From Eonycteris spelaea (Eukaryota; Chordata; Mammalia; Chiroptera; Pteropodidae), in assembly GCA_003508835.1 (NCBI GenBank), contig PUFA01000204.1:310001-374000 (forward strand): 64,000 bases of DNA. The letters run 5' to 3'. The position numbers and the translations under genes were made by a program. Shown piece by piece: positions 50,365-60,370 of the stretch. Every line of letters starts with the position of its first letter. The stretch's first letter is position 1. The notes under the pieces are model-generated. The model did no database searches and was not told the origin of the DNA. It saw nothing but the letters and a program-made list of their open reading frames with translations.

Positions 50365-50580
50365 GAAACAGTAGAGGGAACTTTTCTGAACCAGCATTCA
50401 TGATTATCAATAAAAAATGTCTAACTCATGTAGGACACTTAAGAAATCGTGAGCTTTGTTCTAAATGCGTTCCACGATTAGTCCAATTACTTCTCGCAAC
50501 ACCCTGAATAGGCAGATAGTAATGAAGAAACTGAGACCTCACAGTGCAAGGTAACAAGCTGGTACCAGAGGCTGAGTGCT
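50365..50580 (-). repeat. MIR SINE, antisense
   Basis: ttctaaatgcgttccacgat, then taatgaagaaactgagacct, then ggtaccagaggctgagtg is MIR in reverse complement. 50585-50930, up to the CpG island, is unassigned. Confidence 0.65.
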
Positions 50581-51155
50581 CATGCACTTAGCTGATCTCT
50601 CTGCAAGATCCTACAAAAACCTTTATATTTTCTATGGAAAGGGACCTTGGCTCTTTGGAATTTCTCAAAGTAGTCTGGTCCCAAAAGTAATCCTCTACTT
50701 TAAAAGAAAAGTTCCTTTATGGGGATATAAGGTTCTTCCAAGTGCACAAAGCTTTAGAACTCTGAAAAACATCTGGTACAGACAGATGGAGCGTGTGGTC
50801 ATGAAAGGAGGAAAGTCAGAAAATCAGTCTTAGAAGCCACTCTTCTCCCGAAGAGACAGAGAACATAGAAAACAGCCCTTCCTCTCCTCCATGAGCCGTG
50901 ACTCAGGGACGCTGCCCACCCCTCCAATATGCAGTGGGGCGGGGGTGAGGTGGGAGGCGCCCTCCGGTTTCCCACTCTCCACCAGACACTCACGGTTACT
51001 CGGCAAGGCCTGGGAGAACGCGTGGGAATAAACATATAGGACTCGGGGTGACACGGAGGCCTCGAGGCGTTGGGAGGGAAATCTGCCCAGAAGCACGCCG
51101 GGCCAGGTCTAGAGGCCCTCGGCACACTGGCCCACGCCAGCGCCCCAGATCTTAC

Positions 51156-51480
51156 CGCCGCGCGGCTGCAGAGGACGAGGCGGCCACGCAGGACTGTTCT
51201 TCCAAGCCTGGGGCGCCGGTGCTTGGCGGCGGCCGGGTCCCGACCCGCTTACACGCGGGGCAGGAGTGTGAGATCCGCGGCCTGCCCAGCCAGACCCTGG
51301 AGTTCGAAGCCCCGGGACGCCGACCGTGCGCGCGCCCCCGAACCTGCCCAAAGAAGAGACAGGGCGCGCGTGCGGAGCTGGGGCGGCAGCCGCAGGCAGG
51401 ATCGCTGGCGGCTCCGTCCGCCCACCCGGCCCAGCCACTGCCCCGCTTCCCCCGCGCGAGCTTTGGCGGCGGAGCAGCAC
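51156..51480 (-). other. TFDP2: probable non-coding first exon of TFDP2
   Basis: The minus strand has a donor, GCGGCG then GTAAGAT, with the exon ending at 51156, inside the CpG island. The right-hand (5') limit is a guess: it is set below the CCAAT and CRE sites, which should lie upstream of the start of transcription. No convincing ATG in a DP-like context lies between those sites and the donor, so I treat the exon as untranslated. The long open frames on both strands here reflect high GC rather than coding. Confidence 0.55.
51462..51469 (+). promoter_or_regulatory. E2F-like site (TTTGGCGG)
   Basis: TTTGGCGG in CTTTGGCGGCGG is a near match to the E2F/DP consensus TTTSSCGC. TFDP2 encodes an E2F partner, so self-regulation is conceivable. 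The match is imperfect. Confidence 0.3.
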
Positions 51481-51509
51481 GATGAGCGCCGGTTGGCCCG
51501 AGGGATGAG

Positions 51510-51517
51510 TGACGTAA
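51510..51517 (-). promoter_or_regulatory. CRE/ATF site (TGACGTAA)
   Basis: TGACGTAA is an asymmetric CRE/ATF-type site in the core of the island, about 16 bp from the CCAAT box. This spacing from the probable start fits a promoter-proximal element. Confidence 0.5.
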
Positions 51518-51532
51518 AGCGCGCTCCCGCGG

Positions 51533-51537
51533 ATTGG
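51533..51537 (-). promoter_or_regulatory. CCAAT box (NF-Y type)
   Basis: ATTGG on the plus strand in GGATTGGCCG is read as CCAAT on the minus strand, in the correct orientation and just upstream of the inferred TFDP2 start. NF-Y sites in CpG-island promoters usually sit 60-100 bp upstream of the start. Confidence 0.5.
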
Positions 51538-51764
51538 CCGGGCCCGCGGTGCGTGCAAGGAGTAAACAAACCCGCCCCAGGCTTCCCAAAGAGAGGAGGG
51601 GACCTTGAGGTGAGGGGGCAGGAGCTCTAGTTCTGCCCCAGCCCAGGGCTGCCCAGCAGAGAATCCCAATGGGTCTCTGCAGTGACCCCTCCACCTCGCT
51701 CCCCAATCGCTTCCAGGGCGGACTGCAGGCCTGAGGCCTACAATTTATAGACACGCCCTTCGCC

Positions 51765-52550
51765 CCCTCCACTCCCTGGGCTTCAGTGGGAATCTTAACT
51801 TTCCATCTGTTCTCATCTCCCAGGCCGAAAGCTGGAAAACTCCATCTCTTAGAAAGAGGGGCACTAGGGCGGTTACATCTTGGGTCCAAGCCATTGATGA
51901 GGCGCCCCAGGGATCAGCGAAAGGGGAGTGGGGACGAGTGACTGTGGGGACGAGTGACGTGTGGGGCCAAGTTTGGGGCACCCTGTAATTATTCAGACAA
52001 TGGGTTAGAGACTACTGAGATTGTGGATTCCTCAATATCTAGGCAAATAAGATCCAAACCAGGTCAGGTCAACATGTCACATGGAAGCTGAAGAGAAAAT
52101 GGCAGCCCACATCCCAAAAAACCTGTCCATTTAAATATTAAAACATTTGTCTATTAATCTTGTGCCTACATGAAAAAATATGTGAGCTTACTAGTGGAGT
52201 GGAAAATAATATGCAAAGAAATAAGCGAAATGTAAACTATGTTACATGCTGATATGCGCTATGAGGGTAAAAAAGCAGAGATGTTTGGGCATGGCTTTGT
52301 TAAGTAGGGTGCTCAGTGAAGGTGTAGAAAAGGTGTCATTTAAATATATACCCAAAGGAGGTAGGGATGAGCGCATCTTTGGACCTTTCTCTGGGGTGGG
52401 GTGGAGAGATCATTCCTGCATCATTGTTCATAGAAAATGTCCTAGGAGTTCAAGAATGCTAAATGCAGTACTTGGGACTGATTCTAAAATGCAAAATCAA
52501 AGGAGTGATGACTTTACATCGTCCAGTAATAAATCAATAAGATTTCTTTA
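51765..52550. other. upstream intergenic flank of the island
   Basis: GC falls off from left to right. It holds the 16-bp tandem unit near 51928. I see no repeat or exon in the rest. Confidence 0.4.
51928..51959. repeat. two tandem copies of a 16-bp unit at the island edge
   Basis: GTGGGGACGAGTGACT at 51928-51943 is followed directly by GTGGGGACGAGTGACG at 51944-51959. The second copy completes a TGACGT core at 51955-51960. Confidence 0.8.
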
Positions 52551-52554
52551 ATTT

Positions 52555-52790
52555 ACACAGAAATATTAAGGTTTCAATGTAACCAATACTTTTCGAACAC
52601 TTTAAGGACAAAGATACAAAAATGAGCAAGACAGACAAAACTCTACCCTCAAGGAACTCTGTCCAGCAGGGGAGACAGATTGTAAACCACTGCAGTACAA
52701 TGTGTAAACAACCATAATAGAAGTAGACACATATAGCACATGGGCAAATAGAGGTCAGGGGCAGGGAGTTGAGGTGGGTAAGAAGTGTTA
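52555..52790 (-). repeat. L2 LINE 3' end, antisense
   Basis: aaaatgagcaagacagacaaaac, then ctctaccctcaaggaactctgt, then ggggagacagattgtaaacc are the antisense L2 terminus. Confidence 0.75.
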
Positions 52791-53159
52791 TTAAGGAGCT
52801 ATAACTCTCTCAGGATCTCTTTATCTAAAAAGAAAATTAAAACTAAATTTTGGAGTAATGCAATAGCTATCAAGGATTCTCTAACTTCTTTATAAGTTCC
52901 TAAAGTGAGTGTCTGAAGATAATATTAAGCCGAAACATGAAATTATTATATTTGGCAAATTTCATATGACTCAACTTACACTCTTGTAGAATTAATGAGT
53001 ATTTTGCTATGTAATGTGTATAGTAAGTGTTCAATAAATGATGGCAATTATAATCATTTGATAATTATTACGTTTGAAAAAAAGGTTTCAAAGTCGATGT
53101 TTTCATAATCTTCCAACATCATAAAATAAAATGGGCAATGGAAGTTCTAAATTTTCCAT

Positions 53160-53209
53160 TTTGATCTAGCTGTGTTTGATCTAGCTGTTTTCCAGTTTGA
53201 TCTAGCTGT
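53160..53209. repeat. three copies of a 13-14 bp unit (tttgatctagctgt)
   Basis: tttgatctagctgt occurs at 53160, 53174 and 53196. The first two abut and the third follows after eight bases. 52795-53500 otherwise shows nothing I can name. Confidence 0.85.
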
Positions 53210-53504
53210 GAATTTCATGACTAATAGGATGCTAAAAGACACTAAATGCTTTTTCACAGCAGGCCAAGAAATTCAGAATAAGGAACAGCTTGGTTTTGAA
53301 GCCAAAACTGAAATTCTCCAGGAAGAATATTGTCATTGCTTCAGGAGGAAAATTCATGTATTTTTCATTCACTCAGTCCAATTTAGCAATTTGCACAATA
53401 GTCAGCTTTCTCTCTTCCTTCTTATTTCCCCATTAAGGGATCTTGTTTCCTTCGAAAAGAAAAATAAAGCTTCCACCATCTCCAGTGCCAGAGAGTAGAT
53501 GTCT

Positions 53505-53600
53505 GAAACATGACAGAACACTTATTGATTCAGCAAACACTTATTGTATGCCAAGAACAGTGCAAAGCATTGGAAACGTGAACATAAGTACCCAAAGAGC
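53505..53600 (-). repeat. L2 LINE 3' end, antisense, short
   Basis: gattcagcaaacacttattg, then atgccaagaacagtgcaaag is an antisense L2 end facing the sense L2 that follows. Confidence 0.6.
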
Positions 53601-53639
53601 TCTCTGTTCATGGGTGTTCCTTGTGCTTATAACAATCCC

Positions 53640-53895
53640 CCAGTTCACCCACACCTCACCTACATGTGCCTTCTCATAAGCTCAAATGACACTTTCTCCA
53701 TAAAAGTTTCCTCTGCTTTCCATCTCCAGCTCTTTTCCCATTAAATTCTATTTGTCTTTCGAACATTCAACAAGCTTATAATTACTCATTTGGTATTTTG
53801 TTCTGTTAGACTGTAAGCTCCTTGAGGTCCAGAGCCTTGTCATCCTGTTCACTATCAGTGCTTAAGAGAAGTCTGATAAGTTTTTATTGAATGGA
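53640..53895 (+). repeat. L2 LINE 3' end, sense
   Basis: agactgtaagctccttgaggt, then gccttgtcatcctgttcac, then agtttttattgaatggatt is the L2 3' end. Confidence 0.85.
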
Positions 53896-54054
53896 TTAGA
53901 TTGCCACCACCCAACTGTTTGGAAAGAAGAGAGAAGCACAAATAAATAGTCTCTAATTGTAAATATGGTGACCAAAAAAGAGGGCCATGAAAGAGACAGA
54001 TCTGTTTGCCCTTCTCCTGGTGCTGGATGCTGCTCTCTGCAGGTAGAGTTTATA

Positions 54055-54235
54055 GGACTTATGGGCCAGTGCCTCTAAAACTTTAATGTACACAGCACAT
54101 TTGGAGAGTTTATTCAAATTCAGACTCTGAATCAGTAGGTCTGAGGTAGGGTATAGTCTGCCTTTCCAACAAGCTCCCAGCTGGTACTGCTTCACCAAAC
54201 ACCGCGCTTTTGAATAACAAGGACCTTAGTGACAC
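54055..54235 (+). mobile_element. MER5A (hAT-Charlie MITE)
   Basis: The MER5A body is clear: tcagactctgaatcagtaggtc, then ccaacaagctcccagctggt, then ttgaataacaagg. Confidence 0.85.
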
Positions 54236-54479
54236 CTTTTTATCACATGAAACCATCTGTAATTGTCTGGACAGTTGCAGATATGACTTTTTTTTTTTAA
54301 GCATCTTGTTTTCACACCAAATCCATCCAGTGACTGACAAAAGAAATAACACATAAGAAAAAAAATGTGTTAAATCAAGGCCTTGTCTTCCAGAAACAAT
54401 CCTATTATGTGCAATTTAATAATATTACTAGGGCAAAGTAGAATCAACACCAAGCAACATGTTGCTTACTTTTGCATGT

Positions 54480-54720
54480 TTTTAAACTACAGGTATTTGT
54501 GTTCAAACTTTATTACTCATCTGCAAATTATATATTTTTTCTCAACATTTTGTTTGAGAGTCATCTGTCTTGATGTAGTTAATTTTCACTGATATAAGAA
54601 TAACAAAATCTGTGTAACCCACTTTCTTATTGATAGGCATTTGGATTTTCTGCCTTTATTTCTAGTCTTTTGTTACAAATATTCTTGTACACCTCTTCTT
54701 TGTACATGTGAAAGTTTCCA
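54480..54720 (-). repeat. old L1 3' part, antisense
   Basis: ttattgataggcatttggat, then ttgttacaaatattcttgta is antisense L1M-type text. Confidence 0.55.
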
Positions 54721-54724
54721 TAGG

Positions 54725-55490
54725 GTCTTAGTTATGCACAGGGGCGGCAGTCAAAATATTTAACAACTGGTATAATACACAACAGATCTTTGCTTTCCTT
54801 TCCCACTCTGAGACAAATTCTTATATGCAGGTGGTTCATTTCGGAAAATGATTCCAAACAACAGTAGCAGGGGCTAGGTAGAGTGCAACATGAAGGAAGA
54901 AAAGCTAATTCAAGGATATGTTACTCAGATGATCACTGCTGGAGGCCACTGAGGCTTCATGATGCAGGAGACTCTCCATGGAACTATAAAGAGCACGGCT
55001 CAGAACTCTCCACTTAAGGAATGGAAGAAGTTGTATTTATACACTGGCTCCCATCCCCACTGGGATCAACTCTAGTGCTTCCAGTCTGACCATGGGTGAA
55101 AATAACAGAGTGGGTTCAAATGAGTCTTCTATGCTGGGAGGCAGAGAAATACTAGCTCAGAAAACAGGAACTATGGGAAGGTGAGATGCTGTCGGATTAC
55201 ACCTGGGCCACTGATTCCTACAACTGGAATAAAAAACGGTGGGCCAAGAGGGTGTGAAGGAGGGCAAAAATGACCAACACTGATACAAATAATTGAATAA
55301 TAAATGGAGAATAAGAGACAGCTCTTCCTTACAGTAAAATCCCAAAGAATAATTATAAAGAAATAATGAAAATAGAAAATCACCAGGTTTAAGCAAGTAG
55401 TACAGGAATAATTGTTGTAGGCAGGAATCACATCTATGGATGCTAAAACTACTGAGTGAAAGATAGGAAACAAGATATTTATATGGTCTA
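54725..55490. other. unassigned intergenic stretch, possibly LTR-derived
   Basis: GC is moderate (ccactgaggcttcatgatgc and on). Overlapping minus-strand frames of 79 and 100 codons at 55157-55473 share the same DNA and lack domains. Confidence 0.3.
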
Positions 55491-55499
55491 AAAGTATCT

Positions 55500-56080
55500 C
55501 CTCATAAGATTATTGACTACAAAGCAGAAAAGAATAACCTTACAATGGAAAAACCTGGCAGACACCATCTTAATTGAGTATTCAAGGTTACCATCATCAA
55601 TAAGATGTGTCTTCCTGATAAGCTACACTGAGAAGTTCACATCACTTCTGCAGTTTTCCAATAAAAATTCAGAACCTTAATCTAATCACAAGAAGATATC
55701 AGACCAACCCAAACTGAGGAACGTTCTATAAAATAACTGCCAATGTTTTTTAAAAAGGTCAAGGTCATAAAAGAAAGAAAGACCGAAGAACTATCTCAGG
55801 TTGCAGAAGACTAAGGAGATATGAAAAGTAAATGCATTGTGGGACCCCAGATTGATTCCTGGACCAGAAAAAGGATGTTAGTTGGAAAACTAACAAAATT
55901 CAAATGAGGTCTGTAGATTAGATACTACTACTATATAAACGTGGATTTCCTGATTTCAGTAATTGTATTATAGTGATGTAAAATGTTATTTAGGGGAGGC
56001 TGGATAAAGGGGGACCTCCTGTGTACTATTTTCAGAACTTTTCTTTAAGTCTAAAATTTTCAGAATAAAAAATTTAAAAA
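55500..56080 (+). repeat. L1M-type 3' UTR, sense
   Basis: ggtcaaggtcataaaagaaag, then cattgtgggaccccagattg, then aaatgttatttaggggaggc match the families at 1960-3015 and 41050-41600. It ends in an A-rich tail. Confidence 0.75.
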
Positions 56081-56086
56081 ATAAAG

Positions 56087-56212
56087 ACTGAGGAATCCTA
56101 TTGAAACAGAAATTCTGATTCAGTAGATCTGGAATGAGGCCTGAAATTCTGCTTTTCTGAAAAGCACGCTGGTGATGCTGAGGCTGCTGGTCCCAGTATT
56201 TGAGTAGCAAGA
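56087..56212 (+). mobile_element. MER5A (hAT-Charlie MITE)
   Basis: aaattctgattcagtagatct, then ctggtgatgctgaggctgct, then tatttgagtagcaagac is MER5A, directly after the L1M tail. Confidence 0.85.
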
Positions 56213-56214
56213 CT

Positions 56215-56345
56215 TTTTCCCTTTTGCTGTATTGAGGTGAAACTGACATAAACTATGCATATTTAAAGTGAATACATTGATGAGTTTTGACATATGTGTA
56301 TACCCATAAAACCATCACTACATTCAAGATAATGAATTCTTGTTG
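56215..56345 (-). repeat. L1 3' UTR fragment, antisense
   Basis: ttgaggtgaaactgacataaac, then tttgacatatgtgtataccc is antisense L1 3' UTR text. It resembles the fragment at 61010-61135. Confidence 0.75.
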
Positions 56346-56349
56346 GTAG

Positions 56350-58100
56350 ACAATTCTACGTGGCTCTCTCATTTCTGCTTATCTTGTAAGTAGAGGCACC
56401 GAGGCTTTTGTTGTAGAATAGAGATAGTGTCCCCCTCCAGAGTAGAGGGCAGTTTTGTTTACTGTCCAACATAATAAAAATAATTTCCTTGGGCGCAAGC
56501 ACTGGGCAGGTTCACTTGCAGTCCATTACAAAAGACTCAGGTTTCTTAAGCTCGAGATTTCTCAGCAGTACCGCAGACACACTGTGTGTACAGCGTCAAC
56601 CTGGACTAATCCACACAGTTGTTGAATGGCAAAGGGAATCAATGCAAATACGAAGATCCTGATGTTTGCTGTGCCAAGAGTACTAAAGTCCTTAATCTCT
56701 GACTGAGGAGTCTCATATCTTCTGCCAGTATCCATGAAACTGTGAGAGGCTAACCTGTTGATTTCTAAGTAGAGTAAAATTTCAGATTTTTCTCATTTCT
56801 TGACAGTGTTTGGTGATGAAGCTGGGATGAGGACAAAGACAGGACTTCTTGTAAGAGACGAGACAAAGGCCCCTGTTGGATGGTTAGATAATTTGAGAAT
56901 TCCCTGGGTATAGTGTAGGTGAGGGAGAAGAGGAATTGAGCAAATTTAATGTATTTGCCTTACAATCTCCACCTCTTAATAGGTTGTTTCTTCTAAATAA
57001 CAAAAAATTCACTATTACTCCATATCATCCTCATTTCTTTTTTCCTATAATTTCTTTTACATAGCCAGATTCTTTAAAAATATTGCTATAAAATAGATAA
57101 ATTTCAGGAAATCAGCTCCATGTGTCTCCATAATGCCCCTCTTCCTTGTCTTTCTCATTAGACTAATCTTACTTTGAACTAAAATCAAAACCAAACCCCT
57201 TCTTTTCTTCTAATAACTCAATGTTTATCATCCTTCGAGTTTCCTACTATGAGCTTAGAGCTAATAATGGGCTCCTCTACAGTCAGGGAATGAAATTCCA
57301 ATGGTCTGACTGATTCCTCTACCATACAGATGTCACTATATATGCATGAGAACCCAAAGCAATGAACAGAGAAACACTAAATTAAAATGGCTTTAATATA
57401 TATTATGTATAGATCAATCATTCACTGTTTGTAGATAATTTTCAGAAGGGATTTTTAACAGCTACTAGGCTAATTCTATCATGTTAGTATTTGAAATTAT
57501 CTTTCCTCCAGTCATTCTAAATCTTTCTAAATATTTAAAAATACGGTATATTTTCACAACAAATTATACCATCTTTTCCCTACCACAAAGAATTCTTCTC
57601 TAATAATTTCTTTTGTGCAAGAATGTAGAGTAGAGACTAAGGGGCCTAAACAGGCTCTAAAGAGACAGGGTGACATAAAACCTTTCTTCTCTAACTATAT
57701 TAAGTCCAAATTTATCTTGAGTCACAACAGTAGTTAACATATGCTTATTTCTCTGTGACCCTGATGTACAGAAACCAAAACAGAAAATACTATTAAATAA
57801 GAATTTCTAGGTAAAATTAAAAACATTCAAAAGTTAAAGTAGATAAAAAGGTAAAGGAAAAATTCATATACACATGAAAAATATTTCTATTGTTAAGCAT
57901 CCTAGATTTTATCTACATATCTTAACAATGGTTTATTAGGTTCTCAATGATTAATTAATAAAACTATAAAATTCATAAAGAACATTAGAGAAATAAGATT
58001 ATCGATTTACTGATGCATATAAATTAGAATCTATGTTAATTGTCTTGCACAGATAGGAAAATTTTGTATTAATTTTCCACAAAATCCCTCTGAAACATTT
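56350..58100. other. intergenic sequence, nothing firm
   Basis: 56430-56760 is GC-richer with possible LTR character. The rest to 58100 is AT-rich. I see no exon signals or open frames of note. Confidence 0.35.
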
Positions 58101-58120
58101 ACACAAATCAGCTTATTTTA

Positions 58121-58339
58121 TTTATTTTATTTTATTTTTTTAGGTGAGGCAACCCTTGGTTGACCTCACAGATTGCAAGGATCTTGTCATCTTACAATCT
58201 CTAATTAAAAATTTTTTTTATGCCTACAGCACCTGGTCTTCCTAGGTGGTCTCCTATTCAAGTACTAACCCGGCCTGACCCTGCTTAGCTTCCGAGATTA
58301 GATGGGATCTGGCTTGTTCAGGGTGGCATGGCCATAGAC
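58121..58339 (-). mobile_element. 5S rRNA-derived SINE, full length, minus strand, with 16-bp target duplication
   Basis: Read on the minus strand it begins gtctatggccatgccacc and runs through the 5S body (ttagtacttgaataggagac) into the family tail (ggtcaaccaagggttgcc) and an A/T-rich tail. aaatcagcttatttta at 58105-58120 and aagtcagcttatttta at 58340-58355 are the target duplication with one mismatch. 58360-58640 after it is unassigned. Confidence 0.93.
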
Positions 58340-58644
58340 AAGTCAGCTTATTTTAAATAAAAAAATTAGAAACATTATGATAGCTATGTACAAAATATAT
58401 ATATTTGTACAGTCTACTTAACATTCTAAGTAAAGGTAGCTGAAATGTTTTTGCTATTATACAGTATTAGTACCACACTATAAGTTACAGAAGGAATATG
58501 AGAACTCTTCCACTCAGTACATTATTAAATCATGTTCAAATGTTATTGATATTTTGCCTAGAAGGATTTGAAAATCCTTAGTGACTTCTTAAGTCACCAG
58601 ACTGATTTTTTTAAGTTTAACTAAAGATATTCATTTAAAGATAT

Positions 58645-58845
58645 AGCTAATTTAGCGAACAATCCAATTAAGTAAATGGGCAAAAGAGATGAACAGACAT
58701 TTCACTTAAGAGGATAAACAGATGGCAAAAAACACATGAAAAGATGTTCAACATCCTTATTAGAGAAGAGCAAATTAAAATCACAATGAGAAACCACACA
58801 CCTATTGCAGTGGCTTAAAATAAAATTGTCCAACACCAAATGTCA
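58645..58845 (+). repeat. L1 ORF2 fragment, sense, cut at the telomere-like tract
   Basis: caattaagtaaatgggcaaaag, then tgaaaagatgttcaacatcc is the end-of-ORF2 text of L1. It stops abruptly where the TTAGGG-like array starts. Confidence 0.75.
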
Positions 58846-60370
58846 GTTAGGTTTAAGATCAGTGTTAAATTTAGGGTTAAGGGAAGGGTTAGGTTTAATG
58901 TTAGGGTTAGGGTTAGGGTTATAGTTAGTTTTAGGGTTAGGTTAAGTTTGAGTTATGGTTATGTTTATGGTTAGGGTAAGGGTTAGGTTTAGGTTTAAGG
59001 TTAGCTTTAAGGTAAGAGTAAAAGCAAAAGGTTTAGGTTTAAAGTAAAAGTTAGGGTTAGGATTCAGGGTTAAGTTTTGCTGTTAGAATTAGTGTTAGGA
59101 TTATATTTGGGGTTATTTTTAGGATTAGGGTTAAGATCAGGGTTTGGTTTAGAGTTAAGATTAGAGTTAGGTTTATAGTTAGGGTTATGGTATAAGTCAT
59201 TTAGGTTATGGTTAGGTTAGGTTAGGTTTAGGTCTAGTTTTAGGGTTTGCATTAGGATGAGGGTAGAGGTTATAGATAGGTGTAGGTTTAGGGTTAGGAT
59301 TAAGGTTAGGGTTAGGATTGGGGTTGGGGTTATGTTAGTGTTAGGATTAGAATAAGATTAGGGTTAGGTTTAGGGTTAGAATTAAAGTTAGGTGTAAAAT
59401 TTATTGTTGTTTAAAGTTAGGGTTAGATTTAGGATTAGGTTAGTTTTAGGGTAAAGGTTATTGTTAAGTATAGGATTAGGAAATTGGTTAGGTTTAGGGT
59501 TAGATTAAGGGTTAGGTTTAGGTTTAGGCTTAGAATTATGGTTAGGATTAAGTTTAGGTTAAGAGTTAGGGTGTGGGTCAGGCATACAGTTATGTGATTT
59601 TAGGGTTACAGACAGGGATGGGGATAGGGGTAGGTGAAAGGGTAAGTTTAGGGTCAGATTTAGGGTTAGGTTTAAGTTTAGGGTAAGAATCAGGTTTTGT
59701 TTGGAGTTATGATTTGGTTTAGTGTTAGTTTTGGGCTAGGTTTATGTTTATATTTGAATTTCAGTTTAGAGATTGGGTTAGGGTTAAAGTTGGTGTTAAG
59801 GTTTAGATTATAATTAGTTTTAGGTTTAGGTTTAGGATTTAGTTTAGGGTTAAGTTTATTATTAGGGTTAGAGTTAGGGTTTGGTTTAGGGTTAGTTTGG
59901 TTTTAGGATCAGAGTCATAGTTAGGTTTAGGTTAGGGTTTATGTTAGAGTTAGGAGTATGTATAAGTTTAGGTTTAGAATTAAGATGATGGTTAAGATTT
60001 AGGTTTAGTGTTTGGTGTTAACAATAGTATTAGAGTTAGGGCTGAGGTTAAAGTTAGGGTTAAAGTTCTGCTTTGGGTTATGTTTTGGCTTGTTTTAAGG
60101 TTAGAATTAGGGTTAGGGTTAAATTTAGTGTTTAAGTTAGATTTAGGGTTATGGTTAGGGTTATGTGTAGTATTTGTTACTGTTAGGGTTAAAATTATGG
60201 TTAGTGTTAGTTTTAGTGTTAAGGTTAGGTTTAAGATTTGGGTAATGAATGGTTATGTTTAAATTCATGTTTAATTATATGGTTAGAATTAGGGTTAGGA
60301 TTACATTTAGGATATAGGTTGGGGCGAGGGTAAGGATTAGATTTTAGGGTTAGGTTTAGTGTAGAGATAG
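58846..60370 (+). repeat. degenerate interstitial telomeric tract (TTAGGG-like), about 1.5 kb
   Basis: The whole stretch is a head-to-tail array of TTAGGG and close variants (TTTAGGG, TTAGGT, GTTAGT, TTAGGA). Dozens of exact TTAGGG units remain; the best run, at 58901-58920, holds three in a row. All are in one orientation, with the G-rich strand on plus and no switch to CCCTAA, so it is not the scar of a head-to-head fusion. The frame at 60008-60262 is just the translated repeat. The borders are abrupt: an L1 fragment on the left and AT-rich sequence on the right. Confidence 0.93.

Larger units (their letters stand above)
1..51480 (-). other. TFDP2: TFDP2 gene, 5' part (promoter-side exons and introns)
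   Basis: The gene encodes transcription factor DP-2, a nuclear protein that pairs with E2F factors to control S-phase and differentiation genes. It is recognised from two minus-strand exons (19078-19117 and 11791-11857) that join in frame into the DP-family N-terminus ending FIDQNLSPTKG. The 5' end is placed at the CpG island near 51.2-51.5 kb, where the minus strand has a good donor. The intron between the two coding exons is about 7.2 kb; the distance from the CpG-island donor to the start-codon exon is about 32 kb. The winged-helix DNA-binding, dimerisation and acidic C-terminal exons are not in the window and should lie left of position 1. The transcription start is inferred, not seen. 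In human, TFDP2 lies near GK5 and ATP1B3 as I recall; neither gene is visible here. Confidence 0.9.
50930..51760. promoter_or_regulatory. TFDP2: CpG island promoter
   Basis: The base composition changes sharply from AT-rich to very GC-rich with dense CpG (for example 51150-51560) and back again. It is the only CpG island in the window. With the minus-strand donor at 51155 it fits a TATA-less housekeeping promoter driving TFDP2 leftward. A second transcript leaving rightward is possible for such islands, but I see no exon for it. Confidence 0.85.

Noticed and set aside
51070..51630. A divergent gene starting rightward from the island
   Set aside because: No plus-strand donor with a plausible coding or non-coding first exon stood out, and no downstream exon could be found to 64000.
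51048..51889. Long overlapping open frames (106-245 codons) on both strands in the CpG island
   Set aside because: GC-rich DNA has few stop codons. The frames overlap on both strands, are rich in A, R, P and G, show no domain, and fit a promoter and untranslated exon better than a protein.
60008..60262. 84-codon frame (VRVKV and LGLGL repeats)
   Set aside because: It is the translation of the degenerate TTAGGG array.
58846..60370. Scar of a head-to-head telomere fusion
   Set aside because: Such a fusion needs TTAGGG switching to CCCTAA; only one orientation is present.
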